A DNA stretch of 64,000 nt from Mesorhizobium huakuii (GCF_030160235.1 NZ_BSNY01000012.1:372001-436000), one strand, 5' to 3'; numbered from the stretch's first letter, positions 45,289 to 53,986 are shown. The notes: generated by a model from the letters alone, not told the origin. Made by a program: numbers and translations.

Positions 45289-45563
45289 CACGCGCCAACC
45301 TTTGCCGCGCCGGCGCCCGCTGCCGGTTCGACAGCCGAAATCTCATGCGTCAGCGTGTTGCGGGTAACCTTCAGCCAGGCCCGGCAGCCGCCGCCATGGT
45401 ACCAGTTCTCACTCATCACGCCGGCAATGTTGTCGCGCAGATAGACATAGTCGTAGACGGCATCTTCACCTGCATCCGCCGCCGGTCGCACCGGCTTGGC
45501 GTCGCCGAGATAGGTGAATTCGCCGAGTTCGCGTTCGCCGCAGAAGGGACAGACAATTCGCAT
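45288..45563 (-). CDS. mgdB: N-methylglutamate dehydrogenase subunit B (SoxD-like)
   Basis: Small zinc-binding delta-type subunit of 91 residues. Cys5 and Cys8 (CPFC) and His56 and Cys60 (HGGGC) occupy the zinc-ligand positions known for sarcosine oxidase delta. The conserved YVYLRDN-x-AGVMSENWYHGGGCRAW block is intact. It lies between mgdA and mgdC with 16-base and overlapping junctions, so stoichiometric expression is likely. Confidence 0.92.
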   Translation of the reverse strand: MRIVCPFCGERELGEFTYLGDAKPVRPAADAGEDAVYDYVYLRDNIAGVMSENWYHGGGCRAWLKVTRNTLTHEISAVEPAAGAGAAKVGA

Positions 45564-45579
45564 GATTTTCCGGCCGTCC

Positions 45580-46833
45580 TCAGTGCAGGTTCGGTTGGGC
45601 GCCCTGGCCCTTTTCGTCGATCATGGCGCCGGTCCGGAAACGGTCGAGGCGGAACCTTGCGGCCTCCTCATGCGGCGTGTCGCGGGCCAGAAGATGGGCG
45701 AAGACGAAGCCTGAGCCGGGCGTCGCCTTGAAGCCGCCATAGCACCAGCCCGCGTTGAGATAGAGGCCGTCGACTGGCGTCTTGTCGATGATCGGCGAGC
45801 CGTCCATCGACATGTCCATGATGCCGCCCCACTGGCGCAAGAGCCGCACGCGGCCGATCATCGGCATCAGCGCCATACCGCCCTCGCAGACATCCTCCAT
45901 CACAGGCAGATTGCCGCGCTGGGCATAGGAATTGTAGCCGTCAATGTCGCCGCCGAAGACAAGGCCGCCCTTGTCGGACTGGCTGACATAGAAATGGCCG
46001 GCGCCGAAGGTCATGACGTTGGGGATAAGCGGCTTGATCGCCTCGGAGACGAAGGCCTGCAGCACATGGCTTTCGATCGGCAGGCGCAGGCCCGCCATAT
46101 CAGCGACGCGCGACGAGGAGCCGGCGACCGCCATGCCGACCTTGCCGGCGCCAATCCGGCCGCGCGAGGTTTCGACACCGGTCACCTTGCCGTTGGCGTC
46201 CCTGACAAAGCCGGTCACCTCGCAGTTCTGGATGATGTCGACGCCGAGTCCGCTCGCCGCATGGGCATAACCCCAGACAACGGCATCGTGCCGTGCCGTG
46301 CCGCCGCGCCGCTGCAACAATCCGCCTTGCACCGGAAAGCGCGCATTGTCGAAGTTCAGGAACGGCATCATCTTCTTCACTGCCGCGAGGTCGAGCAGTT
46401 CGGCGTCGATGCCGTTGATGCGCATGGTGTTGCCGCGCCGCGCATAGGCATCGCGCTGCGCGTCGGAATGGTAGAGGTTGATGACGCCGCGCTGGCTGAC
46501 CATCGCATTGTAGTTGAGGTCCTGCTCCATCCGCTCCCACAGCTTCATCGACAATTCGTAGAAGCCGGTATTGCCGGGCAGGCCGTAATTGGAGCGGATG
46601 ATGGTTGTGTTGCGGCCGGCATTGCCGGAGCCGATCCAGCCTTTTTCGAGTACGGCGACGTTCCTGATGCCGTACTCGCTGGCCAGGAACCAGGCGGTGG
46701 CCAGGCCATGGCCGCCGCCGCCGATGATCACCACGTCGTAGCGGTCCTTCGGCGTGGCGTCGCGCCAGGTGCGCTGCCAGTTCTTGTGGCCGGAAAGGGC
46801 GGCGCGGGCGAGCGAGAAGATCGAGTATTTCAT
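45580..46833 (-). CDS. mgdA: N-methylglutamate dehydrogenase subunit A (SoxB-like)
   Basis: FAD-containing catalytic subunit of 417 residues (DAO fold), oxidising the N-methyl group of N-methylglutamate. The dinucleotide motif VVIIGGGGHGLATAWFLA is at about 34-51, followed by GSGNAGRNTTIIRSNY. QRRGGTARHDAVVWGYA carries the His in the position of the covalent FMN ligand of heterotetrameric sarcosine oxidase (about 170-186). The C-terminal GWCYGGFKATPGSG closes the flavin site. The order mgdA-B-C-D after gmaS, plus mgsABC, separates this from a true sarcosine oxidase operon. Confidence 0.92.
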   Translation of the reverse strand: MKYSIFSLARAALSGHKNWQRTWRDATPKDRYDVVIIGGGGHGLATAWFLASEYGIRNVAVLEKGWIGSGNAGRNTTIIRSNYGLPGNTGFYELSMKLWERMEQDLNYNAMVSQRGVINLYHSDAQRDAYARRGNTMRINGIDAELLDLAAVKKMMPFLNFDNARFPVQGGLLQRRGGTARHDAVVWGYAHAASGLGVDIIQNCEVTGFVRDANGKVTGVETSRGRIGAGKVGMAVAGSSSRVADMAGLRLPIESHVLQAFVSEAIKPLIPNVMTFGAGHFYVSQSDKGGLVFGGDIDGYNSYAQRGNLPVMEDVCEGGMALMPMIGRVRLLRQWGGIMDMSMDGSPIIDKTPVDGLYLNAGWCYGGFKATPGSGFVFAHLLARDTPHEEAARFRLDRFRTGAMIDEKGQGAQPNLH

Positions 46834-46869
46834 CAGTTCATTCCGAGGTCGCTCGCACCGGCAGGACGG

Positions 46870-48177
46870 TCATATGTCCAGCGTGTGGTCGCGCTCCCAT
46901 TGCGTGAAGTGCGAAGCATAGGAATTCCATTCCTGGTGCTTCAGCTTTAGGTAGGCCGACGAGAATTCCTCACCCAGCGCCGCCTTCAGCGATTTGTCCT
47001 TGTCGAACTCGCGCAGCGCGTCGAGCAGGTTGAGCGGCAGTTTCGGCGCGCCCTTCACCGTGTGGCCGTGCTGGTACATATCGATGTCGTAGCGCTTGCC
47101 GGGATCGGCCTTCGAGCGGATGCCGTCGAGGCCGGCGGCAATAATCACCGCCTGCAACAGATAGGGATTTGCGGCACCATCGGGCAGGCGCAGCTCGAAG
47201 CGGCCGGGGCCGGGCACGCGCACCATGTGGGTGCGGTTGTTGCCGGTCCAGGTCACCGTGTTTGGCGCCCAGGTCGCGCCCGAAATCGTGCGCGGCGCGT
47301 TGATGCGCTTGTAGGAATTGACCGTCGGGTTGGTGATCGCGGCAAGCGCGGAGGCATGCTTCATGATGCCGCCGAGGAAGTTCTTGCCCTTGGCCGACAG
47401 GCCGAGCTCCATCGAATTGTCGGCGAAGACATTGGTCTTGCCCGCCTTGTCCCACACCGAGATGTGGGCATGGCAGCCATTGCCGGTCAGGCCCTGGAAG
47501 GGTTTCGGCATGAAGGTGGCCCGCAGGCCGTGCTTCTCGGCCACCGACTTGACCATGAATTTGAAGAAGGAGTGCTTGTCGGCGGTGGCGAGCACGTCGT
47601 CGAAGGCCCAGTTCATCTCGAACTGGCCGTTGGCGTCCTCATGGTCGTTCTGGTAGGGACCCCACCCGAGTTCCAGCATGTGGTCGCAGATCTCGGCAAT
47701 GACGTCGTAGCGCCGCATCACCGCCTGCTGGTCGTAGCAGGGTTTCGAGGCCGTATCGTATTGGTCTGATATGACGCTGCCGTCCGGCGAGATCAGGAAG
47801 AACTCGGCCTCGACGCCAGTCTTGACATGCATGCCGTCAGTGGCTGCCTCTGCGATCAGCCGCCTCAGCGTGTTGCGCGGCGTCTGGTCGACTTCCTTGT
47901 CTTCCATGATGCAGTTGGCGGCGACCCAGGCCACCTCCTTTTTCCATGGCAACTGGATGACCGAGTCCGGATCCGGCACGGCCAGCATGTCGGGATGCGC
48001 CGGTGTCAGATCAAGCCAAGTGGCGAAACCGGCAAAGCCGGCGCCGTCCTTCTGCATGTCTGATATCGCCTGCGCCGGCACCAGCTTGGCACGCTGGCCA
48101 CCGAACAGGTCGGTGTAGGAAATCATGAAATATTTGACGCCGGTCTTTTTGGCGAAAGCGGCGAGATCGTTCCCCAT
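46870..48177 (-). CDS. gmaS: gamma-glutamylmethylamide synthetase (GlnA/GlnT family)
   Basis: Glutamine-synthetase-fold ligase of 435 residues that joins methylamine to glutamate with ATP. GS motifs: the N-terminal beta-grasp with YTDLFGGQRAKLVPA, TGVEAEFFLISPDGS (metal Glu), NDHEDANGQFEMNWAF, the ATP-site block LTGNGCHAHISVWD, the glutamate site with NSYKRINAPRTISGATWAPNTVTW and NNRTHMVRVPGPGRFELRLPDGAANPYLLQA. The adenylylation Tyr loop of GlnA is absent. In rhizobia such proteins were named GlnT; placement between mgsABC and mgdABCD makes GmaS the better call. Separated from mgsC by an 89-base gap filled by a dispersed palindrome. Confidence 0.93.
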   Translation of the reverse strand: MGNDLAAFAKKTGVKYFMISYTDLFGGQRAKLVPAQAISDMQKDGAGFAGFATWLDLTPAHPDMLAVPDPDSVIQLPWKKEVAWVAANCIMEDKEVDQTPRNTLRRLIAEAATDGMHVKTGVEAEFFLISPDGSVISDQYDTASKPCYDQQAVMRRYDVIAEICDHMLELGWGPYQNDHEDANGQFEMNWAFDDVLATADKHSFFKFMVKSVAEKHGLRATFMPKPFQGLTGNGCHAHISVWDKAGKTNVFADNSMELGLSAKGKNFLGGIMKHASALAAITNPTVNSYKRINAPRTISGATWAPNTVTWTGNNRTHMVRVPGPGRFELRLPDGAANPYLLQAVIIAAGLDGIRSKADPGKRYDIDMYQHGHTVKGAPKLPLNLLDALREFDKDKSLKAALGEEFSSAYLKLKHQEWNSYASHFTQWERDHTLDI

Positions 48178-48218
48178 TATAGTTCCTCGCTTATGTCTTT
48201 GGATGCTGTTCCTCGTTC

Positions 48219-48267
48219 GAGCATGATCTCTTCCGAAAACCGGATTCCACTTTTCGGGATCATGCTC
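48219..48267. repeat. dispersed 49-base palindrome between mgsC and gmaS
   Basis: Outer arms GAGCATGATC (48219-48228) and GATCATGCTC (48258-48267) and inner CCGAAAA/TTTTCGG form a long hairpin of a type I recognise as frequent in Rhizobiales intergenic regions. It touches the last base of the mgsC stop and lies inside the operon, so it would be transcribed and could affect mRNA stability or the mgs:gmaS ratio. Confidence 0.75.
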
Positions 48268-49595
48268 TAAAAGCCGTTCTTCCCCGGTATCCAGTTGGTG
48301 CCGGCCAGCGGCACGCCGGCCATGGCGGCGGCTTCGATCGTCAGGGCGACGAGATCCTCGGGTTCGAGATTGTGCAGACTGTTCTTGCCGCAGGCGCGCG
48401 CAATCGTCTGCGCCTCGAGCGTCATCACCTTGAGATAGTTGGCCAGCCGTCGTCCCGCCGCGATCGGATCGACCCGCTTCATCAGCTCCGGGTCCTGCGT
48501 GGTGATGCCGGCGGGGTCGCGCCCCTCATGCCAGTCATCGTAGGCGCCGGCCGTGGTGCCGAGTTCGTTATACTCCGCCTCCCAGCGGGGATCGTTGTCG
48601 CCGAGCGCGACGAGAGCCGCCGTGCCGATCGAAACCGCGTCGACGCCGAGCGCCAGCGCCTTGGCGACATCGGCGCCGTTGCGGATGCCGCCGGAGACGA
48701 TCAGCTGCACCTTGCGGTGCATGCCGAGATCCTGCAGCGCCTGCACCGCCGGCCTGATGCAGGCGAGCGTCGGCTGGCCGACATTCTCGATGAACACTTC
48801 CTGCGTTGCCGCCGTGCCGCCCTGCATGCCGTCGACGACAACGACATCGGCGCCGGCCTTCACCGCGAGCGCAGTGTCGTAATAGGGGCGGGCGCCGCCG
48901 ACCTTGACGTAGATCGGCTTTTCCCAGTCGGTGATCTCGCGCAGTTCGAGGATCTTGATCTCGAGATCGTCCGGCCCGGTCCAGTCGGGGTGACGCGAAG
49001 CCGAACGCTGGTCGATACCTTTCGGCAGCGTGCGCATCTCGGCGACGCGGTCGGAGATCTTCTGGCCGAGCAGCATACCGCCGCCGCCGGGCTTGGCGCC
49101 TTGGCCGACGACGACCTCGATCGCATCGGCACGGCGCAGGTCGCGCAGATTCATGCCGTAGCGCGAGGGCAGGTACTGATAGACCAGCGTTTTCGAATGG
49201 CCGCGCTCTTCCTCGGTCATGCCGCCATCGCCCGTCGTGGTCGAGGTGCCCGCCAGTGTCGCGCCGCGCCCGAGCGCCTCCTTGGCGGGGCCGGAGAGCG
49301 AACCGAAGCTCATGCCGGCTATGGTGATCGGGATCTTCAATTCGATCGGCTTCTTGGCATGGCGCGAACCGAGCACGACTGATGTGTCGCAGCGCTCGCG
49401 ATAGCCTTCCAGCGGATAGCGCGAGATCGAGGCGCCAAGGAACAGAAGGTCGTCGAAATGCGGCAGCTTGCGCTTGGCGCCGGCGCCCCTGATGTCATAG
49501 ATGCCGGTCGCCGCGGCACGGCGGATTTCCGACAGTGTGTAGTCGTCGAAGGTCGCGGATTTGCGCGGCGTCGTCGGCGGGTTGCGATAAGTCAT
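48267..49595 (-). CDS. mgsC: N-methylglutamate synthase subunit C (FMN-binding, GltB-like)
   Basis: FMN-dependent synthase subunit of 442 residues, homologous to the central FMN domain of glutamate synthase. Segments: IPITIAGMSFGSLSGPAKEALGRGATLAGTSTTTGDGGMT (about 89-128), EVVVGQGAKPGGGGMLLGQKI, PIYVKVGGARPYYDTALAVKAGADVVVVDGMQGGTAATQ (phosphate site) and LIVSGGIRNGADVAKALALGVDAVSIGTAALVALG. With MgsA and MgsB it makes N-methylglutamate from gamma-glutamylmethylamide and 2-oxoglutarate-type acceptors. Six bases separate it from mgsB. The C-terminal ARACGKNSLHNLEPEDLVAL resembles archaeal-type GltB proteins. Confidence 0.92.
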   Translation of the reverse strand: MTYRNPPTTPRKSATFDDYTLSEIRRAAATGIYDIRGAGAKRKLPHFDDLLFLGASISRYPLEGYRERCDTSVVLGSRHAKKPIELKIPITIAGMSFGSLSGPAKEALGRGATLAGTSTTTGDGGMTEEERGHSKTLVYQYLPSRYGMNLRDLRRADAIEVVVGQGAKPGGGGMLLGQKISDRVAEMRTLPKGIDQRSASRHPDWTGPDDLEIKILELREITDWEKPIYVKVGGARPYYDTALAVKAGADVVVVDGMQGGTAATQEVFIENVGQPTLACIRPAVQALQDLGMHRKVQLIVSGGIRNGADVAKALALGVDAVSIGTAALVALGDNDPRWEAEYNELGTTAGAYDDWHEGRDPAGITTQDPELMKRVDPIAAGRRLANYLKVMTLEAQTIARACGKNSLHNLEPEDLVALTIEAAAMAGVPLAGTNWIPGKNGF

Positions 49596-49601
49596 GCTGC
49601 C

Positions 49602-50333
49602 TCAATACGCATCGGCGTTGTCGATATTGAAATTGTAGAGCGTGCGCGCCGAACCGTAGCGCTTGAACTCCGACGGCTTGACGCCGGTGACGCCGGCACG
49701 GTCGAGCAGGCCCTGCAGCAATTCCAGGTGCTCGGGTCGCATCTCCTTGGCGATGCAGTCGGCGCCCAGGCTGTCGACCTTGCCGCGTACGAACAGCCGC
49801 GCCTCGTAGATGGAGTCGCCCAGCGCATCGCCGGCATCGCCCAGCACCACCAGATTGCCGGACTGGGCCATGAAAGCCGACATATGGCCGATATTGCCGT
49901 GCACGACGATGTCGATGCCTTTCATCGAAATGCCGCAACGCGACGAGGCATTGCCCTCGATGACCAGCAGCCCGCCCTTGCCGGTGGCGCCGGCATACTG
50001 GCTGGCGTCGCCTTTCACGATGATAGAGCCCGACATCATGTTCTCGCCGACGCCGGGGCCGGCCGAGCCATGCACGGTGATGGTGCTGCCGGAATTCATG
50101 CCGCCGCAATAATAGCCAACGCTGCCGCGCACATCGATGGTGACGGGCTGGTCGACGCCGACGGCGACCGAATGGCTGCCCTTCGGATGCAGCACTTCCC
50201 ACGCCGTTTCGTTGGAACCAGGCGTCAGAGCGTGCAGCGCCTGATTGAGCTCGCGCAGCGACGACACATCGAGATCGAAGATCCGGGAGGCGTGGTCGTG
50301 GGTCGCGGCCTTTGAAAGTTTGGTTGCCGGCAT
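49602..50333 (-). CDS. mgsB: N-methylglutamate synthase subunit B (GXGXG domain)
   Basis: Beta-helix subunit of 243 residues matching the C-terminal GXGXG domain of glutamate synthase. Repeated turns are visible: VGYYCGGMNSGSTITVHGSAGPGVGENMMSGSIIVKGDASQYAGATGKGGLLVIEGNASSRCGISMKGIDIVVHGNIG. ATG 50333 is chosen (PATKLSKAATHDHASRIFDLD); GGGAG lies about ten bases before it and the open frame upstream overlaps mgsA. The short spacing to mgsA (4 bases) and mgsC (6 bases) implies coupled expression of the three synthase parts. Confidence 0.9.
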   Translation of the reverse strand: MPATKLSKAATHDHASRIFDLDVSSLRELNQALHALTPGSNETAWEVLHPKGSHSVAVGVDQPVTIDVRGSVGYYCGGMNSGSTITVHGSAGPGVGENMMSGSIIVKGDASQYAGATGKGGLLVIEGNASSRCGISMKGIDIVVHGNIGHMSAFMAQSGNLVVLGDAGDALGDSIYEARLFVRGKVDSLGADCIAKEMRPEHLELLQGLLDRAGVTGVKPSEFKRYGSARTLYNFNIDNADAY

Positions 50334-50337
50334 GAAC

Positions 50338-51234
50338 TCAATGCTCCCAGAAATAGACGGTTGCGGGTTCCGGTTCCCAGACCCTCGCATTGTCTATGCC
50401 GGGCAGTTTGGTCAGCGCGCGATACTCCGAGCCGAAGGCGACATACTGGTCGGTCTCGGCCATGACGGCGGGCTTGCAGGCGATCGGGTCGCGCACCACG
50501 CCAAAACCGTTCTTGGTGCCGACGACGAAGGTGAAGAAGCCGTCGAGGTCCGAAAGCGTGCCTTCCAGCGCCTCGCCGAGATTCTTGCCATGCGCCATCT
50601 GTGAGGAGAGATAGGCGGCCGCGACCTCGGTATCGTTCTCGGTCTCGAACTTCATGCCCTCGCGGATCAGCTCGCGGCGGACATTGTTGTGGTTGGAGAG
50701 CGAGCCATTGTGCACCAGGCACTGGTCGGCGCCGGTCGAGAAGGGGTGCGCGCCCATCGTCGTCACCGCCGATTCCGTTGCCATGCGGGTGTGGCCGATG
50801 CCATGCGTGCCGGTCATCTTGCGGACGTCGAAGCGATCGACCACCGCTTCCGGCAGGCCGACCTCCTTGTAGATCTCGACGACGTCGCCGGCGCCCATGA
50901 TGCGGATGTCGGGGCGAAGTGCCTGGATGGCCTCGCGCGCTTCGTCGATCTTGGCCGGCGTTGTCCGCACGACGGCGTGGGTCGACTTCACGGCAATGCT
51001 AACCGGCGCGCCGATGGCCTTGGCAAGCTCGGTGTCGAGGTCGCGAAAATCGCGCGCGGGCTTCGCCGACTGGATCGTGATCTTGGCTTCATTCTTGGAG
51101 GGCGCGCCATAGATGGCAATGCCTGCACTGTCGGGGCCGCGATCGCTGAGCGATACCAGCATCTCCGACAGCATCGCGCCGAGCTGCGGCTCCAGCGACT
51201 TGTCTTTCAAAAACAGTCCGACAATTCCACACAT
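50338..51234 (-). CDS. mgsA: N-methylglutamate synthase subunit A (class II glutamine amidotransferase)
   Basis: Ntn-type glutamine amidotransferase domain protein of 298 residues. After Met removal the chain begins with the nucleophile in MCGIVGLF. SLSDRGPDSAGIAIYG, GTHGIGHTRMATESAVTTMGAHPFST, LVHNGSLSNHNNVRRELIREG and ENDTEVAAAYLSSQM are conserved glutamine-site motifs. ATG 51234 must be the start because the catalytic Cys has to be residue 2; 20 open codons upstream are disregarded. It is first of the mgs genes, preceded by an 85-base gap that holds a copy of the island motif, so a promoter may lie there. Confidence 0.93.
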   Translation of the reverse strand: MCGIVGLFLKDKSLEPQLGAMLSEMLVSLSDRGPDSAGIAIYGAPSKNEAKITIQSAKPARDFRDLDTELAKAIGAPVSIAVKSTHAVVRTTPAKIDEAREAIQALRPDIRIMGAGDVVEIYKEVGLPEAVVDRFDVRKMTGTHGIGHTRMATESAVTTMGAHPFSTGADQCLVHNGSLSNHNNVRRELIREGMKFETENDTEVAAAYLSSQMAHGKNLGEALEGTLSDLDGFFTFVVGTKNGFGVVRDPIACKPAVMAETDQYVAFGSEYRALTKLPGIDNARVWEPEPATVYFWEH

Positions 51235-51292
51235 GTCAGCCTCCCGGCGTTTGTAGCTAGAAGATGATGTATCGAATGAGTCCCGCAAATTC

Positions 51293-51317
51293 AATCATAT
51301 GAAAAAAATTTTCCTCT
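51293..51317. promoter_or_regulatory. island motif copy upstream of mgsA
   Basis: Read on the minus strand the site is AGAG-GA-AAATTTTTTTCATA followed by TGATT. It matches about 20 of 24 positions of the 54726-54749 site, including the run of seven T's and CATA. It lies about 60-80 bases upstream of mgsA. Confidence 0.55.
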
Positions 51318-51319
51318 AG

Positions 51320-51649
51320 TTACGCATGTGGCGCGATGCCGCCATGCGAGTTATCGCTGCCCTGCGCGGCATTGTGAACCCACCGGGCATGGCGGATGCG
51401 GGCGAGCTTGTAGGCGTCCAAGATGGATAGCGCATAGATCAGGAAGCCGCCGGCGTGACGGCCGATGAAGCTGGCGTCGGACGGCGCGATCTTGGCGGTC
51501 ACCCATGCCAGGATCACCATGAAGAAAAGGAACTGCAGCCCGCGCACCGGCACGCCCAGAATGACATGGCCGCTTGCGGGCAGCACGATTGACGCGCCGA
51601 GGACGAGATAAGGGCTCACCGGCGCCGGCTGCGTGTTCGAACTGGTCAT
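51320..51649 (-). CDS. small membrane protein of unknown function (109 aa)
   Basis: Unrecognised protein of 109 residues with two or three hydrophobic stretches (about 12-34 PYLVLGASIVLPASGHVILGVP, 37-52 LQFLFFMVILAWVTA, 68-82 GGFLIYALSILDAYK) and a polar His-rich tail. The start ATG overlaps the stop of the upstream 229-residue gene, indicating coupling. Its place between an APC permease and mgsA, in the same direction, suggests a role in amine uptake or membrane adaptation. No enzymatic motif is seen. Confidence 0.7.
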   Translation of the reverse strand: MTSSNTQPAPVSPYLVLGASIVLPASGHVILGVPVRGLQFLFFMVILAWVTAKIAPSDASFIGRHAGGFLIYALSILDAYKLARIRHARWVHNAAQGSDNSHGGIAPHA

Positions 51650-52335
51650 GCGGCTTGCCGTTCGCTTTTGTTGATGGCGTCGCGCAGCGCCGAGAGGGAG
51701 GTGAGCAACCGCTCGATCAGCGCCGGATCGATCTGCGCCTCGCCGAACGCGGCCTGCCGGAAAACGCCGTAGCGCGCCCGTTCGGCCTCGGCCAGCAGCC
51801 AGACGATGCGCACGCCGTTTGGCGTGATCAGCAGCTCCTTGGCGCGCCCTTCCGAAAAGGGTTCCAGATGATCGGCGATGATGCCTTGCGGGAACCGCGT
51901 ACCGCGGCGGTCGGTTCGCAGCACCGCTTCGAGCGGAAATCCCGGAGCCTTGGGCAGCGTATGCTGGAGATGGTCGAAATTGGAGAAGGTCGTCGGCGAG
52001 CCCGGCCGCATCATCATGTCGAAGGTCGCGGGGACGGCGACCTTTTCGGTGATGGAAACGCTGAGCCAGCGGGCCGGCAGTTTTCGCGTCGCCAGCGTGT
52101 CGACGATGGTGCGCAACTGAACGCGCTGGCCGTTCCACGAGCCTTCCCAGGTGACGACGCCGGCGGTGCCGTCCGAAATATCGGCGGCGTCGGCGATGAC
52201 GGTGCGGATGCGGGCCTCGTCGACGGCGAGCGCCGCCAATGCCCTGTTGCGGCTGCGCCGCGCCAGCCATGCCAGATGGAGAGTGAGAGCCAGGACGATG
52301 GCCCCGACAAGCAGTGCTGATGTCGCTTCGGACAT
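51646..52335 (-). CDS. membrane-anchored protein of unknown function (229 aa)
   Basis: Unrecognised 229-residue protein with one N-terminal membrane helix (about 6-25, ALLVGAIVLALTLHLAWLAR) and a mixed alpha/beta soluble part. Phrases such as GVVTWEGSWNGQRVQLRTIVDTLATRKLPARWLSVSITEKV and GIIADHLEPFSEGRAKELLITPNGVRIVWLLAEAERARYGVFR suggest a domain that could face either side of the membrane. It lies 45 bases after the APC permease and overlaps the next small membrane gene. Function unknown; association with the permease is inferred from operon structure. Confidence 0.7.
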   Translation of the reverse strand: MSEATSALLVGAIVLALTLHLAWLARRSRNRALAALAVDEARIRTVIADAADISDGTAGVVTWEGSWNGQRVQLRTIVDTLATRKLPARWLSVSITEKVAVPATFDMMMRPGSPTTFSNFDHLQHTLPKAPGFPLEAVLRTDRRGTRFPQGIIADHLEPFSEGRAKELLITPNGVRIVWLLAEAERARYGVFRQAAFGEAQIDPALIERLLTSLSALRDAINKSERQAA

Positions 52336-52380
52336 TTTGTCATGTCCGGCCCGCCGAGGATCGGGGCGGGCCGTCTCCCA

Positions 52381-53778
52381 TCAATAGCCCTGCGGTTTCG
52401 GCCACGGCATGGTGAACTGGTCGCCGCGCCGCACGAATTTGTAGCGGTAGAAATGGAACCACAGCGAGATCAGGAAATAGAAGATGGTCATCGCGATCAG
52501 CTGCGAACCGAAACCGAGGAAGATGGCGAAGAACGTCACCACGCAAAGGCAGAACAGCACGATCGCCGGCAGCGGATGGAACGGATGCGTGTAGCCGCGG
52601 CGGATGGTGCCGAGCGGCCACTTCTTGCGGAACATCATGATGTTGATGCTCATGAAGGTGTATTGCAGCACGCCCGACAGGATCGAGAAGGTGATCGCCT
52701 GGTTGAGGTCGGCAATGAAGGCGAAGGCGAGCGCGATCGGCAGCAGGAACAGGATCGAGCGGTAGGGCGTGCGGTATTTCGGATGCACCGCCGAGAACCA
52801 GCTCGGCAGGTAACGGTCGCGGCCAAGCGAGAACCAAGCGCGCGCCGCATCGTTGATGCAGCCATTGGCGGAGGCCAGCGCCGCCAGCAGCGTGGCGATG
52901 AACAGGAGGTTCTCCAGCAGCGGGCTGCCGGTCAGCTTGCCGGCGTCCCACAGCGGATAATAGGTGATACCGAGATATTCCCATGGCATCAGCGAGGCGC
53001 AGACATACCAGGTCATCGCGGCGGCGATCAAAAGCGTGATCATGCCGGCCATCGTGCCATAGGGCAGGGAGCGGGCAGGCGAACGCACTTCCTCGGCTGC
53101 CTGCGTGGTGCCTTCGATGCCGAGATAGTACCAGATGCCGAACTGGAAGGCGGCGATGACGCCGATCCAGCCATAGGGCAGCGCATTGCCGGGCGTCACC
53201 AGCTCGTTGAGCTTCAGCACTGCGCCTTGCGTCCACGGGCTGACCGAGAAGAACAGGATGACGATGGAGATATAGGCGATTGCCGTGATGACGAAGTTGA
53301 CGTTGAGCGTCATCAGCACGCCGCGATAGTTGAGCCATGCCAGCACCACGATGGTGGCGGCGATGAAGGAATTGTGTGTTAGCCCCTCGACGCCGGCCTT
53401 GGCGACGATGGTGTCGCCAAGCAGGATGGCGTCCGAGACTTCGAGCATCGTGTAGGCGAAGACCAGGAACAGCGCGACGTTGAAGGCCATCAGCGGCCCG
53501 ACAATGTGCTTGGCCTGCGCGTACTGGCCGCCGGCGGCGGCCACCGTCGAGGTCACCTCGGAATCGATCATGGCGACCGAGGTATAAAGCAGCCCGACGA
53601 TCCAGCAGACGATCAGCGCTGCCAGCGCGCCGCCCTTGTCGGCGGAAAAATTCCAGCCGGTGAATTCGCCGACCAGAACGATGCCGACGCCGAGCGCCCA
53701 GACGTGGGCCGGGCCGAGCACCCGCAGCAGTGAAACCCTGTCGCCGTGAATTGCCGGTTCAAGTACGGTCGTCGTCAT
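52381..53778 (-). CDS. APC-family permease within the methylamine operon
   Basis: APC-type permease of 465 residues with about 12 hydrophobic segments. VWALGVGIVLVGEFTGWNFSADKGGALAALIVCWIVGLLYTSVAMIDSEVTS lies in the first third (the GEFTGWN and YxSVAMIDSEV segments fit the amino acid transporter/GerP-like subgroup). AAAGGQYAQAKHIVGPLMAFNVALFLVFAYTMLEVSDAI follows, then GVIAAFQFGIWYYLGIEGTTQAAEEVRSPARSLPYG, typical of ethanolamine/amino acid permeases. ATG 53778 has GGGGA about seven bases upstream; the open frame extends six codons. Three small membrane genes precede it and two follow before mgsA. Methylamine or another short amine is a plausible substrate. Confidence 0.85.
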   Translation of the reverse strand: MTTTVLEPAIHGDRVSLLRVLGPAHVWALGVGIVLVGEFTGWNFSADKGGALAALIVCWIVGLLYTSVAMIDSEVTSTVAAAGGQYAQAKHIVGPLMAFNVALFLVFAYTMLEVSDAILLGDTIVAKAGVEGLTHNSFIAATIVVLAWLNYRGVLMTLNVNFVITAIAYISIVILFFSVSPWTQGAVLKLNELVTPGNALPYGWIGVIAAFQFGIWYYLGIEGTTQAAEEVRSPARSLPYGTMAGMITLLIAAAMTWYVCASLMPWEYLGITYYPLWDAGKLTGSPLLENLLFIATLLAALASANGCINDAARAWFSLGRDRYLPSWFSAVHPKYRTPYRSILFLLPIALAFAFIADLNQAITFSILSGVLQYTFMSINIMMFRKKWPLGTIRRGYTHPFHPLPAIVLFCLCVVTFFAIFLGFGSQLIAMTIFYFLISLWFHFYRYKFVRRGDQFTMPWPKPQGY

Positions 53779-53792
53779 TGTTCGGTCCCCAC

Positions 53793-53954
53793 TCAAATCC
53801 GGTGTTTCTCGGAAACGGCTTCAAGCTCGCCTTCGCGTGACGAGGTCAGGACGTCTTCGGAATAAGTCGTGTCGACCTTGAACCAGTCGTAGAGCATCCA
53901 CAGCGCGAGCACGACCGAGATGCCCCAGCATGCGTAAGAGAGTGAAATCCACAT
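53793..53954 (-). CDS. 53-residue single-span membrane protein
   Basis: Short ORF with ATG 53954, GGGGAC about 6 bases upstream, and a TGA 14 bases before the APC permease start. The product has one strong helix (about 4-23, LSYACWGISVVLALWMLYDW) and an acidic cytoplasmic-style tail (KVDTTYSEDVLTSSREGELEAVSEKHRI). Charge, helix and spacing are those of a real small membrane protein, and it lies between two other small membrane genes and the permease. I know no family for it; a transporter accessory subunit is a hypothesis. Confidence 0.6.
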   Translation of the reverse strand: MWISLSYACWGISVVLALWMLYDWFKVDTTYSEDVLTSSREGELEAVSEKHRI

Positions 53955-53986
53955 GGTGCGTCCCCGATTGCCTGTCTTCGGAACTC

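Noticed and set aside
41691-46833. Annotation of the four SoxBDAG-like genes as heterotetrameric sarcosine oxidase.
   Set aside because: They are embedded with gmaS and mgsABC in the order known for the N-methylglutamate pathway; sarcosine oxidase operons are usually linked to glyA/purU-type genes, none of which is here.
46870-48177. Calling the GS-fold gene a type III glutamine synthetase (glnT).
   Set aside because: The fold is the same, but the context between mgsC and mgdA and the lack of the adenylylation loop make gamma-glutamylmethylamide synthetase the better call.
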